The notes: generated by a model from the sequence alone, not told the origin. Counted from the stretch's first letter, positions 7,602-17,180 are shown. The stretch: 64,000 nt of DNA from an uncultured bacterium (GCA_902826835.1 CADEGH010000013.1:1-64000); one strand, 5' to 3'. A program made the numbers and translations.

Positions 7602-9893
7602 TCATGGCCCGAGTGACCGCCCGCGTGGGGTGATGAGGAGGAGGCCGCGGCGGACGAGGAAGGGTTCGTGGACGTCGCGGAGGATGGCCGGGGTGATGCC
7701 GAGGAGGGCGGCGAGGCGGGTGCCGCCGATGGGATGCCGGCGGGCGGCGAGCAGGTCGAGGAGGCGGCGGTCGGTGGCGTCGAGCCCGTTTGGGTCGATG
7801 CCCTGACTGGTGAGGGTGGAGGAGGCGAAGTCGGCGTGGATTTCGGATTGACCTGAAGCCACGGCGGCGTTGCGAACGCGGGTCAGGAGTGCGAGCGCTT
7901 CGCGTGGAGTGTCGCGCCCGGCGCGGGCCAGCACCAACGCGGCCTCGGGAGTCAGGACGATTTGGGATCGGTCCGCGGCGCGGGTGAGAATGCGGGCGAG
8001 CTGATCGGAGTCGTACCAGTCCAACATCTCGCGGAGAGCAAAGCGCATGACGAGGGGTTTGGCGAGCGCGGCCGTCTCCGTGGTGGCGCCGACGACGGTG
8101 AACGGAGGTAGCTCGAGAGTCAAAGTGCGCACGTTTTGGCCGTCGGAGAGAGGGAGCGTCAGGACCCGATCCTCCATCGCTTCGTAAAGCGCCTCGGCGA
8201 CCCGAGAGGGAAGGGCGTGGATCTCGTCGATGCCGAGGAGATCGAAGCTGCCCAATTGGGTCAAGAGTTGGAGGAGGGCGCCCAAATCGCGCAGGTGCGG
8301 CCCCGAGGTGAGGTGGGCGCGGCTGCCCATGTCGGCGGCCATCGCGCGCATGAGGCTGGACTTGCCGAGCCCGGGCCCACCAAGGAGCAGCGTGTGACAG
8401 ACCGCCTCGCCCCGCTTCTGCGCGGCTCGGACCGCTTGTTCGAGCGTCGCGACGGTGCGCGTTTGCCCCACGACTTGCGAGAGGCCCGCGGGTCGGTGGT
8501 CGGGGATGGAAATGCCAGCCTTGTCGGCTTCCCCTTCGGGATGGGGACGCGGTGCACCGGGCTCGAAGGTGAAGAGGCCGCGGCGGTCGTTCCAGTGGAG
8601 CAAGTGCAGGATTCGCCCCAAGAGCGCGGTCGGAACGCGGTCCGGGAGGGAGAGAAGCTCGAAGGCCCGGGGCTCGGCGGGGCCCTCCGGGGACGCGGGA
8701 GGATCATCCTCTGCGGTGGGTAGGTCGATCGTCAGCGCGGCCTGGCTCTCAATGGGGCCTTGGGTGGAATGGCCAGCGGAGTCGGACCAGTGCACCTCGT
8801 GAGGTGCTTCGCCAGCCACCACGAGCGTCTGGGCATGGATGAGAACGTGGCAGTCGACACACACCGCGATCAGGTTCGAGGGGATGGTCGGGCCGCCCTT
8901 CGATCGCCACACGATGTGATGGACCATCAGATTCCGCCGCGATCGGCAATGTGCGCAGTGAAAACCATCCCGGGCCAAGACCTCGTCCCGCATCCAAGGC
9001 GGCGTGGTGCGATCCAGTTCCTGCGCCACACCGTGGCCCTGCGGTGCGGCGGACTCGCGCACGCCCGTGATCTCTGCCTCGGCAACGTAGGGCGCCAAGC
9101 CCGACGGTGCGACCGGCATCGGGCCATCGGCGGTCTGGAGGTCGGCGCTATCGCAACCTGGACACAGGTGCACACTCACCCGAAACGTGGACTCGGCCGA
9201 GCGCGTGCGTTCCTCGGGCACACCCGCTGGCGATGTTCCGAGGAAGAGGTGGGCGAAGGTGCGAAGGGCTTCCCCATCCAGGACGGGCTCGCCCCGCTCC
9301 GCGCCGAGTTTGTGCTTGGCTTGCGTCCAGATTTCGTGGGCGATCGCGTCGAGTTGAACCGGGACCTTCAGGCGGAGTTCGGGCAGTCCTTTGCGGTCCT
9401 TGGGGGGCGGCTTGCCCTTCTCGCCGAGCTTGAAGGCCAGCTCGAAGTCCGGCCACGACCCTTTCCGGCCGCACTCGAGCCAGGCGTCCTCCGTCTCGGG
9501 AGTGGCGATCTTGGCGAGCAGGCGCACCCGGCTCCAAGAGAGACTTCCCTCCGCAAACGCGCGATCGATTTTGGTGAGCTCGCAGAGCGCGCGTCCGACC
9601 TGAATGAGTTCGCGCGCGGAGCGGCGGGGCATGTCCAAACGGTGCACGGCGTATTCCGCCGCGCTCGGATAGCCGAGGAGCTGGGACTCCCGCCGTTCGT
9701 CCATGTCCGACAAGTAATAAGCCAAGACGCGGTGACCCACGTCCGTGTGGCGCTTGGAGGCCCGCAGGACCCGATCTTTCTCCTTCCACGCCAGGCCCGG
9801 CACCAAGCGCACCCGCTTGCCCGTCTCCCCGTCGACCAGATCGATCGCGTTCGCCACCCGGGCCGACTCCACTCCCACCCCCCCTGCATCCAT
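7602..9893 (-). CDS. HNH endonuclease (13E12/DUF222-like) fused to a RuvB-like Holliday-junction motor
   Basis: 763 aa from ATG 9893, chosen because AGAAAGGA lies 9 nt upstream and because the longer open frame (to 10142) is low-complexity and crosses a palindromic promoter region. Residues about 35-170 are a helical region like that of 13E12/DUF222 HNH proteins. The HNH domain (about 310-352) has CAHC, HHIVWRSKGG and CVDCH. From about 472 to the end it aligns with all of RuvB: GGPGLGKSS Walker A (K511), IDEIH Walker B (555-559), GATT sensor 1, Arg617 in the place of the E. coli R174 finger, a sensor-2-like region, and the winged-helix end (HEPFLVRRGLLLITPRGR). The neighbouring RuvB arginine (E. 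coli R172) is Val. Inference: a nuclease driven by or loaded with a branch-migration motor. It is divergent from a kinase gene. Confidence 0.88.
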   Translation of the reverse strand: MDAGGVGVESARVANAIDLVDGETGKRVRLVPGLAWKEKDRVLRASKRHTDVGHRVLAYYLSDMDERRESQLLGYPSAAEYAVHRLDMPRRSARELIQVGRALCELTKIDRAFAEGSLSWSRVRLLAKIATPETEDAWLECGRKGSWPDFELAFKLGEKGKPPPKDRKGLPELRLKVPVQLDAIAHEIWTQAKHKLGAERGEPVLDGEALRTFAHLFLGTSPAGVPEERTRSAESTFRVSVHLCPGCDSADLQTADGPMPVAPSGLAPYVAEAEITGVRESAAPQGHGVAQELDRTTPPWMRDEVLARDGFHCAHCRSRRNLMVHHIVWRSKGGPTIPSNLIAVCVDCHVLIHAQTLVVAGEAPHEVHWSDSAGHSTQGPIESQAALTIDLPTAEDDPPASPEGPAEPRAFELLSLPDRVPTALLGRILHLLHWNDRRGLFTFEPGAPRPHPEGEADKAGISIPDHRPAGLSQVVGQTRTVATLEQAVRAAQKRGEAVCHTLLLGGPGLGKSSLMRAMAADMGSRAHLTSGPHLRDLGALLQLLTQLGSFDLLGIDEIHALPSRVAEALYEAMEDRVLTLPLSDGQNVRTLTLELPPFTVVGATTETAALAKPLVMRFALREMLDWYDSDQLARILTRAADRSQIVLTPEAALVLARAGRDTPREALALLTRVRNAAVASGQSEIHADFASSTLTSQGIDPNGLDATDRRLLDLLAARRHPIGGTRLAALLGITPAILRDVHEPFLVRRGLLLITPRGRSLGP

Positions 9894-10078
9894 CCGAACC
9901 GGTCCTTTCTCCGCCGAGCCATCGTCTCCGTCACTGGCCCTCGCGGACGCCCCCATTTTCGACCCAGGGGAGGACACTCCGCCCACTCCCCAAAAGGAAC
10001 TCCGCAGTCCTCTTCCCCAAGTTCCTCCCTCGCCCCAACTTCGATCTCTTCCCCTCCCCGAGATCACCCCATTCCTCA

Positions 10079-10125
10079 TGGCGCAGTTGCGCCATCGCCG
10101 CCCGCCCCCGAGGCGCAATTGCGCC
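10079..10125. promoter_or_regulatory. Two matching palindromes in the divergent HNH-RuvB / kinase promoter region
   Basis: Site 1 (10079-10094) is TGGCGCAGTTGCGCCA, symmetrical except for its central two bases. Site 2 (10112-10125) is GGCGCAATTGCGCC, a perfect 14-bp palindrome. They share 13 of 14 bases and their centres are 32 bp apart, about three helical turns, as expected for cooperative dimer binding on one DNA face. They lie 72 and 41 bp before the kinase start (10166). The rest of 9894-10165 shows no convincing gene. Confidence 0.6.
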
Positions 10126-10165
10126 CACAACCGTCCGTCCATGCCATCTGGTACGCTCCTCAGAG

Positions 10166-12997
10166 ATGAGTGATGATCTGGCTTGGCCGGCTCCCGGCTC
10201 CGAATCCGAAACCTTGAGCTCCGCGGTGCATCCGCCCGGATCGATGGGCGTCCTCAATGCGTTCTTGCGTGCTTTTCTCGCCGATCGCGACCGCGGAAGC
10301 ATCCGTGCCTGCGCCGAGTACGAGTCACGTTGGCCTGAGCATCGGGCTTGGATTCAGGACGAGTATCGAAAGCTCGTAGCGGCTTCGGTCGACCCCGCCC
10401 CGGGGGCGACGGAAGCGCGAATGGGGGAGACTTCTCCAATTCGCCTGGGGAGGTACGAGCTCGATCGCCTCTTGGCCTGTGGCGGTCAAGGCTCGGTCTA
10501 CTTGGCCCGTGACCCAGAGGGATTGACGGTTGCGGTCAAGGTCTTGTCCGGCTTTGCGTCGAGGTCCCCGGAACAGCGCGCCCGCTTTCGCCGCGAGGCC
10601 GACGTGATCTCTCGGCTGGATCATCCGGGTATCTGCAAGGTTCGTGAGTATGGGGAACAGGACGGCGTGCCCTACATCGCGATGGAGCACATCGAAGGCG
10701 TGCCACTCGCGCAATGGATGCGGCGAGGCGAAGTTCGCAGCGGAATGGCGGCGGGGCCTGGCGATGATGGCCCGTCGCCGCGCGAGATCTTTCGCGTCTT
10801 CCACGCCGTCGCGATGGCACTCCACGCGGCCCATCTGGCGGGCATCGTTCATCGGGACATCAAACCCCAAAACATCATTCTCCGACCTGACGGAAGCCCG
10901 GTGCTGGTCGACTTCGGAATCGCCCGCGGCATCGACTCTGAAGCCACGGCGCTCACTCTGACTGGGGAGGTCTTGGGCACGCCGGCCTATATGGCGCCGG
11001 AGCAGGTCGACTCGGGCGTCTGGAGAGTCGACGCGCGCTCCGACGTGTTTTCGCTCGGTGTGACGCTCTATGAGGCCCTGACCGGGGTACGGCCCTTCCG
11101 CGCTCCGACCTTCGAGGGGATCCTCAAGGAAATCCGGGAGTGCGAGGCCGAGCCTCCGAGCATCCTGGCTCCACCCCTCCCACGCGATGTCGATTGGGTG
11201 GTGGGCATGGCGATGGAGAAAGATCCGCCGCGCCGCTACGCCTCGGCCTGGGACTTTGCGCAGGACTTGGATCGACTCCGCACGGGGGAAAGGGTGCTCG
11301 CCCGAGCCCCCCAATTGTGGACGCTCTTGAGAAAGTGGGCGCGCCGTCATCCCCGCCGGGCTTGGGTGGGGGGATTAGGTCTAGTCGCCCTCGTTACCGC
11401 CTTGGTAATCACGCTCTATTTGCGCACGAAGGCCCTGGAGTCATTGGCTGACTATCGGCGTCTCGCTGATGCGGCCACGCTGCTGGAGCTGAAAACGTCG
11501 GCAGAGGAACTCTGGCCCCCGGTGCCGGACTTGATTCCGCGATTCCACGCCTGGATGGAGCGAGCCCTCGACCTGGCCGAGACCTTGCCTCACCACGAGG
11601 CGGAACTGCGGGCGCTCGAGGCCCGAGGTTGGCAGGAGACGGGGGAAGAGTTCAGTGCCTCAATCCTGTCTCGTAGCCGTGAAGACGCGGCGTGGGGCCT
11701 GGCTCATTTGGAGGTCGCCAAGCGTCAGTATGAGGCCGAACTCGGGGTCTGTGATGCCTCTCGCGCCGAGCTCTTGAAAGGGAGCCTGACGGAGATCGAG
11801 GCCGCCCGCCCCGATCTCGAGGCGGCGCTCCTGATCACGCGGCGTTGGAAATTCGACTCGGCGGAGGATCAGGCACGCCATGACATGGTGAGCGCGTTGG
11901 TCGCTGATCTCCGACGCTTCCTGGATCCCGATCAGCACCATGGTCTTTTGGCCAGCGTCCGCGAGCGCTGTCGGTTTGCCGCCAGCGTCGAGGAACGGTC
12001 GCTCCTCATGCACCGGGAAGCGTGGGAGGCTGCGGTCCGCACGATCGCGGATGAGTCGCGCTGCCCCCACTACCGAGGGCTTGCGCTCACGCCGCAGTTG
12101 GGCCTGGTGCCGCTCGGGATCGATCCCGACTCCGGACTCTATGAGTTCATGGATCTCTACACGGCGGACCGGGAGCTGCGGCTGGACTCGATCCGCCGAG
12201 GCCCGCGAGGCCATGTCTTGCCGGACCCTGCCCACGGCATCGTCTTCGTACTCATTCCGCAGGGCGTGGCCTACTGCGGTGCCAAGGTCTCCGCCGATCT
12301 TCCGCCGCACGGCGCCGATGTCCCGATTGACCAGGGGTTGCCGATATCGAATCTCCGGGGGCCCGTCGCACTGGATCCCTACTTCATTTCCAAATTCGAA
12401 GTCACGCGCATCCAGTGGCAGAGGTGGACCGGCACCAGCCCCAGTCAGCACTTGGGGGGCGGGCCCCTGGCCCCGGTCGACTGTGTCACTTGGGCAGAGG
12501 CGGATCTCTGGCTGCGTCGCATCGGAATGCTCTTGCCTACCAGTTTCCAGTGGGAACACACCGCGCGTGCTGGCTCCAATACCCCCTGGCACTCCGGGAT
12601 TGACCGCGCCTCATTGGCTTCCGTCGCCAACATCGCCGGTGCCGAATTCGCGCTGGCTGGGGAGTCGTCGATCAAACACGAGGCTTGGTCCGACGCCTTC
12701 AATGCTCCCGCTCCGGTGGGACGGTTCCTCGCGAATGCCTACGGCCTGCACGATATGCATGGAAATCTGTCCGAGTGGGTGCGGGAGCGCCGCGGAACCT
12801 CGCTCCACATCCCCCGCGCAGGTGACGGTGACAACCCTCAGGCGGTCCGCGCATTGGGCGTTGACCTCAGGACGCAGCGGGGTGGCAGCTACCGACGAGA
12901 TGCGGTGCTGGCCAAGGTGCACATGGAGGTGACCAAGGCCAAGGACATTAGGGACTACGAATCGGGGGTTCGGCCAGTGCGCAGGGTTGTGCCATGA
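10166..12997 (+). CDS. Membrane Ser/Thr protein kinase with C-terminal FGE-sulfatase-like domain
   Basis: 943 aa. Residues 1-90 hold a helical N-terminal segment also found in the kinase at 42144. The kinase domain (about 95-375) has K125 (VAVKVL), HRDIKPQN (D231), DFG (249-251) and APE. The glycine loop is LACGGQGSVY, lacking the first Gly. One membrane segment lies at about 401-419 and a helical linker at about 430-600. An FGE-sulfatase (SUMF1-like) domain fills about 690-943, with conserved pieces such as NAYGLHDMHGNLSEWV and RGGSYRR but without the catalytic Cys pair of true formylglycine-generating enzymes, so it is probably a sensor or binding module. The stop overlaps the next ATG (ATGA at 12994), coupling it to an ECF sigma factor that may be its target. 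Confidence 0.92.
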   Translation: MSDDLAWPAPGSESETLSSAVHPPGSMGVLNAFLRAFLADRDRGSIRACAEYESRWPEHRAWIQDEYRKLVAASVDPAPGATEARMGETSPIRLGRYELDRLLACGGQGSVYLARDPEGLTVAVKVLSGFASRSPEQRARFRREADVISRLDHPGICKVREYGEQDGVPYIAMEHIEGVPLAQWMRRGEVRSGMAAGPGDDGPSPREIFRVFHAVAMALHAAHLAGIVHRDIKPQNIILRPDGSPVLVDFGIARGIDSEATALTLTGEVLGTPAYMAPEQVDSGVWRVDARSDVFSLGVTLYEALTGVRPFRAPTFEGILKEIRECEAEPPSILAPPLPRDVDWVVGMAMEKDPPRRYASAWDFAQDLDRLRTGERVLARAPQLWTLLRKWARRHPRRAWVGGLGLVALVTALVITLYLRTKALESLADYRRLADAATLLELKTSAEELWPPVPDLIPRFHAWMERALDLAETLPHHEAELRALEARGWQETGEEFSASILSRSREDAAWGLAHLEVAKRQYEAELGVCDASRAELLKGSLTEIEAARPDLEAALLITRRWKFDSAEDQARHDMVSALVADLRRFLDPDQHHGLLASVRERCRFAASVEERSLLMHREAWEAAVRTIADESRCPHYRGLALTPQLGLVPLGIDPDSGLYEFMDLYTADRELRLDSIRRGPRGHVLPDPAHGIVFVLIPQGVAYCGAKVSADLPPHGADVPIDQGLPISNLRGPVALDPYFISKFEVTRIQWQRWTGTSPSQHLGGGPLAPVDCVTWAEADLWLRRIGMLLPTSFQWEHTARAGSNTPWHSGIDRASLASVANIAGAEFALAGESSIKHEAWSDAFNAPAPVGRFLANAYGLHDMHGNLSEWVRERRGTSLHIPRAGDGDNPQAVRALGVDLRTQRGGSYRRDAVLAKVHMEVTKAKDIRDYESGVRPVRRVVP

Positions 12998-13650
12998 GTC
13001 GTCCCTTCGATGATGCCGAGGACCTGGCGGTCCAGACGACCCGCCACGTACGGGGGGCGGTCCAGGGTGACGAGGGTAGCTTGACGTGGTTGATCGAACG
13101 GTTCTCGCCCTGGCTGCGGCTCCAAGCCGAGTATCGGCTCGGGCGCACGATGGCCGCGCAGGTCTCTCCGGACGACGTGGTGCAGGAGGCCTGGCTCGCG
13201 GTACTGCCCAAACTCGGGGGCCTCGTTGCGCGGGAGGGGAGGCTCACGCCGGTGCTCCTTTCCTACTTGAGCAAGACGATCTGCGGGCGGGCGATCAACC
13301 TCCTGCGGTCCCATCTGACTCAGGCGGCGCGGGAGAAGATGCCCACGGGGCAGACGAGCTCCGGTGGTCTCGGCGATGATCAGATTCTTGCGCTCACGCG
13401 GACGAGTTCAGCGCGCGCCAGGGCGTCCGAGCTTGCCCGCAATCTGACACGAGCGCTCCACGACCTGGCCGCAGGGGAACGGGAAATTCTGGTGCTGCGC
13501 CTGGTCGAGGGCCTCTCCAACGCCGAAGCCGCGGAGGAGTTGGGCGACCTCCCCAACACCGTGGCCCAGCGGTACCACCGCGCCCTCTTCGCACTGAGAC
13601 AACGCCTCCCCCCCGCCCTGGTCGAGGAGTTCGCCGGCAGCTCGGCGTGA
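12994..13650 (+). CDS. ECF-type RNA polymerase sigma factor
   Basis: 218 aa. Region 2 (about 30-70) contains VSPDDVVQEAWLAVLPKL. Region 4 (about 148-205) has the helix-turn-helix GLSNAEAAEELGDLPNTVAQRYHRAL followed by a leucine-rich recognition end. Start and upstream kinase stop share ATGA, so the two are made together. No anti-sigma gene follows, consistent with control by the kinase rather than by a membrane anti-sigma factor (inference). Confidence 0.92.
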   Translation: MSRPFDDAEDLAVQTTRHVRGAVQGDEGSLTWLIERFSPWLRLQAEYRLGRTMAAQVSPDDVVQEAWLAVLPKLGGLVAREGRLTPVLLSYLSKTICGRAINLLRSHLTQAAREKMPTGQTSSGGLGDDQILALTRTSSARARASELARNLTRALHDLAAGEREILVLRLVEGLSNAEAAEELGDLPNTVAQRYHRALFALRQRLPPALVEEFAGSSA

Positions 13651-13720
13651 CCATCGTCGCAAATTCCTGATTTTCTTTGTCATGGCGCGGCGGACTTCGC
13701 TGTGGGGAGCCAGGGACGAG

Positions 13721-13751
13721 CCCGGTGGCGCCATGGGGGCGCCGACCCGGG
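13721..13751 (+). promoter_or_regulatory. Long GC-rich hairpin between the ECF gene and the next secreted-protein gene
   Basis: CCCGGTGGCGCC (13721-13732) pairs with 13738-13751 through about 12 bp with two single-base bulges and an ATGGG loop. It lies 71 bp after the sigma-factor stop and 47 bp before the ATG at 13799. There is no T run, so it is either a factor-dependent transcript end or a 5' UTR structure of the downstream gene. Confidence 0.4.
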
Positions 13752-13798
13752 ACTCCACCCCCGAATTCCGCTCCTCGAGCCGGAAAAGGACCCATACC

Positions 13799-16700
13799 AT
13801 GGCCAAGCTACGCCCGTTCATGACCCCTTCGCGAGGGCTCTGCGTCCTCGGACTCGCCCTCACCTTCGCCGGTTTATCCGCCGGCCAGTTGCCGCTTACC
13901 CCCGGCTCCGTGGTGTTCACGGGGTGGGATGGGCCAGGCGGGCCTCGAGTGACGACTTTTGACGGGCGCTTCGATCCCAACCTTCAACTCGGACCGTTGG
14001 GCTCACCAGTCACCTTGCACACGAGCGGCGGCACGCCGCCCTACAATTGGGACGGTACGAACCTGGGCGGCAATCTCTTCGGGGTCGCCATCGACAAGAG
14101 AAGGAACATTTACGTCGCGTCCTCGGCGATCTACGGGGGTTTCGCACTCAACTCGCAATCGTTCGTCTCCGGGAACGCGGGAGGGACTATTTATCGCATC
14201 CGGGGCGGAGTTGGAAACTTGCCTGGCGTGACCACCCCGACAGGCTTTCCGGAGGCCTTCACCGTGCTTCCCAATACCGGCACGGGGCTGGGTAATCTGG
14301 CCTACGACGAGGAGGGCGATCGCCTCTACGCATCGAATTTCGAGGATGGCCTCATCTACATCATCGACGCCCCCAGTACGACGGTGGCGCCGGCGACTCC
14401 GCGCGCCGAGACCTACGATCACGGCCTGCAAGGGTTGCCGCAGGAGGGGCGTACCCCGGTGGCCGACAATACCCTCGTAGCCTTCACACCCCTGGAGCGT
14501 CGCGTGTGGGGGGTTGCCGTTCGCGACCGCCGCCTCTTCTACGGGACTTGGAGGGAAGACAAGGGGCGCCCCAGTGCATCCGTCGCCAACGAGATATGGT
14601 CAGTCGCCTTGCGAGCGGACGGGGGATTCAAGGCGGGGACTGCCCGGCTCGAGCTCACCATGCCAGTATTCCAGGGGGTCTACAGCAATCCCGTATCGGA
14701 CATCGCATTTGCTCCTTCGGGTTCCACGATGTATGTGGCTGAGCGCGTGCGTTCCGCTGATTTCGGGACCGCCGGGTTCACTGATTCCCACTCCGCGCGC
14801 TTGCTCGAGTACCACTTCTATCGCAAGTCTGACGGCAAGTACGGTTGGATGTCCTCGCCAGCGCCCAAATTCCGCCTGGGTGCGAGCATAGCCAATGGAG
14901 CCAATTCAACCGGAGGCGTGACCGTCATGAACGATGGTCGACCCTGGGGCACCGGCGACGCACTCCTTTACGACTCCGTGACGCCCAACTATGTTTACGG
15001 TGTAGAGGGGTTCCCGTTCTCCGGAGCTAGTCCGAATACGCCATGGTCCGCGCCCTGCAACGTGGTGGACATGAACGGCGTCACTTCCGAGGGGGACAAG
15101 ACCGAAGTCGGCTCCGTCGAGAGCTATGACGCGTGCTGGGACTTGAAGATCGGGCCGGTTCTGAATGTGGCGCAGGGATTGGGGGCAGGCACAATCTACG
15201 CCGTCTTGAGTTTCAACGACTGCAGAGGGCGCCGCATGTACGTGGCGGGCGATTTCACACAAATCAACGGAGTCCCCGCCAACAATATCGCGGTGTGGGA
15301 TGGATTCACCTGGTCCGCTCTCGGGGCCGGAACGAACGGTGCCGTCCATGCCATGGAGATCTTCGACGACGGGAGTGGGCCCAAACTCCACATCGGCGGC
15401 GAGTTCACGATGGCCGACAACCTGCCCGCGAGCCTGATCGCCAAATGGAACGGATCCGTGTGGTCGGATGTCGGCGGGGGGATCCAGAGTGATCCCTCTT
15501 CTGCGCTGGGGCCACCCTGCGTCAGAGACTTGAAGGTCTTCGCGGGCAGCGGAATCCCGGAGCTCTACGCGACAGGTCGCTTCGTGACCAATTCCGGGCA
15601 ATATTCACTGTCAAGCGGGATCACACGCTGGGACGGAACAGCATGGCGTGATCTGGAGTTGGGCCTTTTCTTCGATCAACAGTCGCTATTCTTTCTTGGC
15701 TACTGTTCCAACCTGTTTAGTTCAATTTTGTTTTACGGAGAGGGCTTCGACTTGGAGGTCTTCGACGATGGCACTGGCCCGAATCTCTACGTTGGAGGGC
15801 TATTTACGGGCGCAGGGTATGACTTTCTCACTCAGACTGCCCGGTGCGCACGCGGCATAGGCCGCTGGGATGGGACAACCTGGAATCCGATGCCGAACAA
15901 CGGCCTAACCCCCATCGGCCTCGTGCGCACTCTCGTGGGCATGCAGACGGCCAACGGGCCTCGCATTCTAGCCGGCGGGGACTTCGTTGCCATGCCAGTG
16001 CAATTCCCCCCTGCCGAAGTGAGTCGCATCGGGGCCTTCGATTGGAGCACGGGGGATTGGTCGGAGCTCGGCAACGGATTTGACAATACCGTCTATGCCA
16101 TGGGCCTGCTCACGGACGCCGACGGCACTCAAATCTACGCCACAGGAGATTTCACGAGCTCCGGAGCCACTGCGGTGACTCGGTTGGCGCGTTTCGACGG
16201 GGAGAGTTGGGGTCCGGTCCGTACCACCGGCTCCGGGCTCCCGATCGGCTTGAATGGGCCGGGTTATGTTCTGGAGAACGGCGGCGCGGTCGCCGGCCAA
16301 GAGATCATGATTGCCGGCGCTTTCTCCACCATCACTGGACAGTCCAATCCATTGCCGTGGCCGTTCTTTCGGTACGGCCGGTGCTGCCCCGACATCTTCA
16401 TCAGCGCTAATCCGGTGTCGTCATCCGTGGTCGTCAACGGATCACACACTTTTTCCGTCGTGGCGACGAGCGATAACCCTCTCACCTACCAGTGGAAGCG
16501 CGACGGTCAGGACATCCCTGGCGCGAACGCCGCTTCCTACACCTTCACACCAACGACCGCGGACCTGTACCCGACCGAGTACACCGTGTGCATCAGTAAT
16601 GGTTGCAGCACGATCGTGGCCTGTCCCGCGTATCTCACCGAAACCTCGATCACGAGCATCAGCCCTCCGTGTTGCAGCGATGGCGTGACTCCTCCTCCCG

Positions 16701-17044
16701 TGCTCACGCTCTCGTCCTCGACCATCGGTCAGCCATTCACGAGTACCGTAGCTCCATTGGCCCCGACAGCGACCGTCTACCTCGTTTACAGTCCGCCCGG
16801 GAGCACCACTTTCGATCTTTGCGGGTGTCCGCTCCACATCGATCTGGCCGCCCATGCCATCATCAGCACTGCTTCGACCGGCGGCCTGCCCTTCACCTTC
16901 AACGGCGTGGTTCCGAACTGGCCCGGATTCACGGGCCTACTCCAAGCGATCGTATTCGACCCGACATGCGCTCCGACCACACCCTGCGTCATCCCCGGCT
17001 GCTACTGCGTCACCAACGCCGTAGTCTTCACGATCGGCTACTGA
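13799..17044 (+). CDS. Large secreted beta-propeller-like protein with Ig-like domain
   Basis: 1081 aa from ATG 13799, preferred over an in-frame ATG 117 bp earlier because AAAAGGA sits 9 nt upstream and it begins directly with a signal peptide (hydrophobic core GLCVLGLALTFAGLSAGQ). Residues about 450-870 carry repeats alternating phrases like LYVGGLFTGAG and RWDGTTWNPMPN, the pattern of Kelch/Rax2-like propeller repeats. An Ig-like unit (about 870-960) contains LTYQWKRDGQDIPGANAASY. The cysteine-rich C-terminus suggests disulfides. Probably extracellular; function unknown. It follows the kinase/sigma pair on the same strand and could be one of its targets, which is speculation. Confidence 0.85.
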   Translation: MAKLRPFMTPSRGLCVLGLALTFAGLSAGQLPLTPGSVVFTGWDGPGGPRVTTFDGRFDPNLQLGPLGSPVTLHTSGGTPPYNWDGTNLGGNLFGVAIDKRRNIYVASSAIYGGFALNSQSFVSGNAGGTIYRIRGGVGNLPGVTTPTGFPEAFTVLPNTGTGLGNLAYDEEGDRLYASNFEDGLIYIIDAPSTTVAPATPRAETYDHGLQGLPQEGRTPVADNTLVAFTPLERRVWGVAVRDRRLFYGTWREDKGRPSASVANEIWSVALRADGGFKAGTARLELTMPVFQGVYSNPVSDIAFAPSGSTMYVAERVRSADFGTAGFTDSHSARLLEYHFYRKSDGKYGWMSSPAPKFRLGASIANGANSTGGVTVMNDGRPWGTGDALLYDSVTPNYVYGVEGFPFSGASPNTPWSAPCNVVDMNGVTSEGDKTEVGSVESYDACWDLKIGPVLNVAQGLGAGTIYAVLSFNDCRGRRMYVAGDFTQINGVPANNIAVWDGFTWSALGAGTNGAVHAMEIFDDGSGPKLHIGGEFTMADNLPASLIAKWNGSVWSDVGGGIQSDPSSALGPPCVRDLKVFAGSGIPELYATGRFVTNSGQYSLSSGITRWDGTAWRDLELGLFFDQQSLFFLGYCSNLFSSILFYGEGFDLEVFDDGTGPNLYVGGLFTGAGYDFLTQTARCARGIGRWDGTTWNPMPNNGLTPIGLVRTLVGMQTANGPRILAGGDFVAMPVQFPPAEVSRIGAFDWSTGDWSELGNGFDNTVYAMGLLTDADGTQIYATGDFTSSGATAVTRLARFDGESWGPVRTTGSGLPIGLNGPGYVLENGGAVAGQEIMIAGAFSTITGQSNPLPWPFFRYGRCCPDIFISANPVSSSVVVNGSHTFSVVATSDNPLTYQWKRDGQDIPGANAASYTFTPTTADLYPTEYTVCISNGCSTIVACPAYLTETSITSISPPCCSDGVTPPPVLTLSSSTIGQPFTSTVAPLAPTATVYLVYSPPGSTTFDLCGCPLHIDLAAHAIISTASTGGLPFTFNGVVPNWPGFTGLLQAIVFDPTCAPTTPCVIPGCYCVTNAVVFTIGY

Positions 17045-17101
17045 TGAGATCAGCATCTCGGTCATGACTCCATTCAGGTTGTTGCATATCGGATCGAACC
17101 A

Positions 17102-17130
17102 GTGCGGCAACCCCGGAAGGGGTGCCGCAC
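17102..17130. terminator. Strong hairpin between convergent genes (bidirectional terminator candidate)
   Basis: GTGCGGCAACCCC (17102-17114) and GGGGTGCCGCAC (17119-17130) form a 12-bp stem with one bulged A and a GGAA tetraloop. It lies 57 bp past the stop at 17044 and 50 bp past the stop of the minus-strand gene at 17181. No T run follows on either strand, so termination is inferred from position and stem strength. Confidence 0.55.
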
Positions 17131-17180
17131 CAGCATGGTGAAGAGGATATTGTCAGTGGTTGCGAAGAGGGATTGCGAGA

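Noticed and set aside
9894..10142. Longer N-terminus for the HNH-RuvB protein
   Set aside because: The added residues are Gly/Arg/Trp-rich without homology, lack a ribosome site and run through the two palindromes; ATG 9893 has a good ribosome site.
8760..10169. 469-codon plus-strand frame opposite the HNH-RuvB gene
   Set aside because: Translation is arginine-rich with no motif, and it covers the palindromic promoter region.
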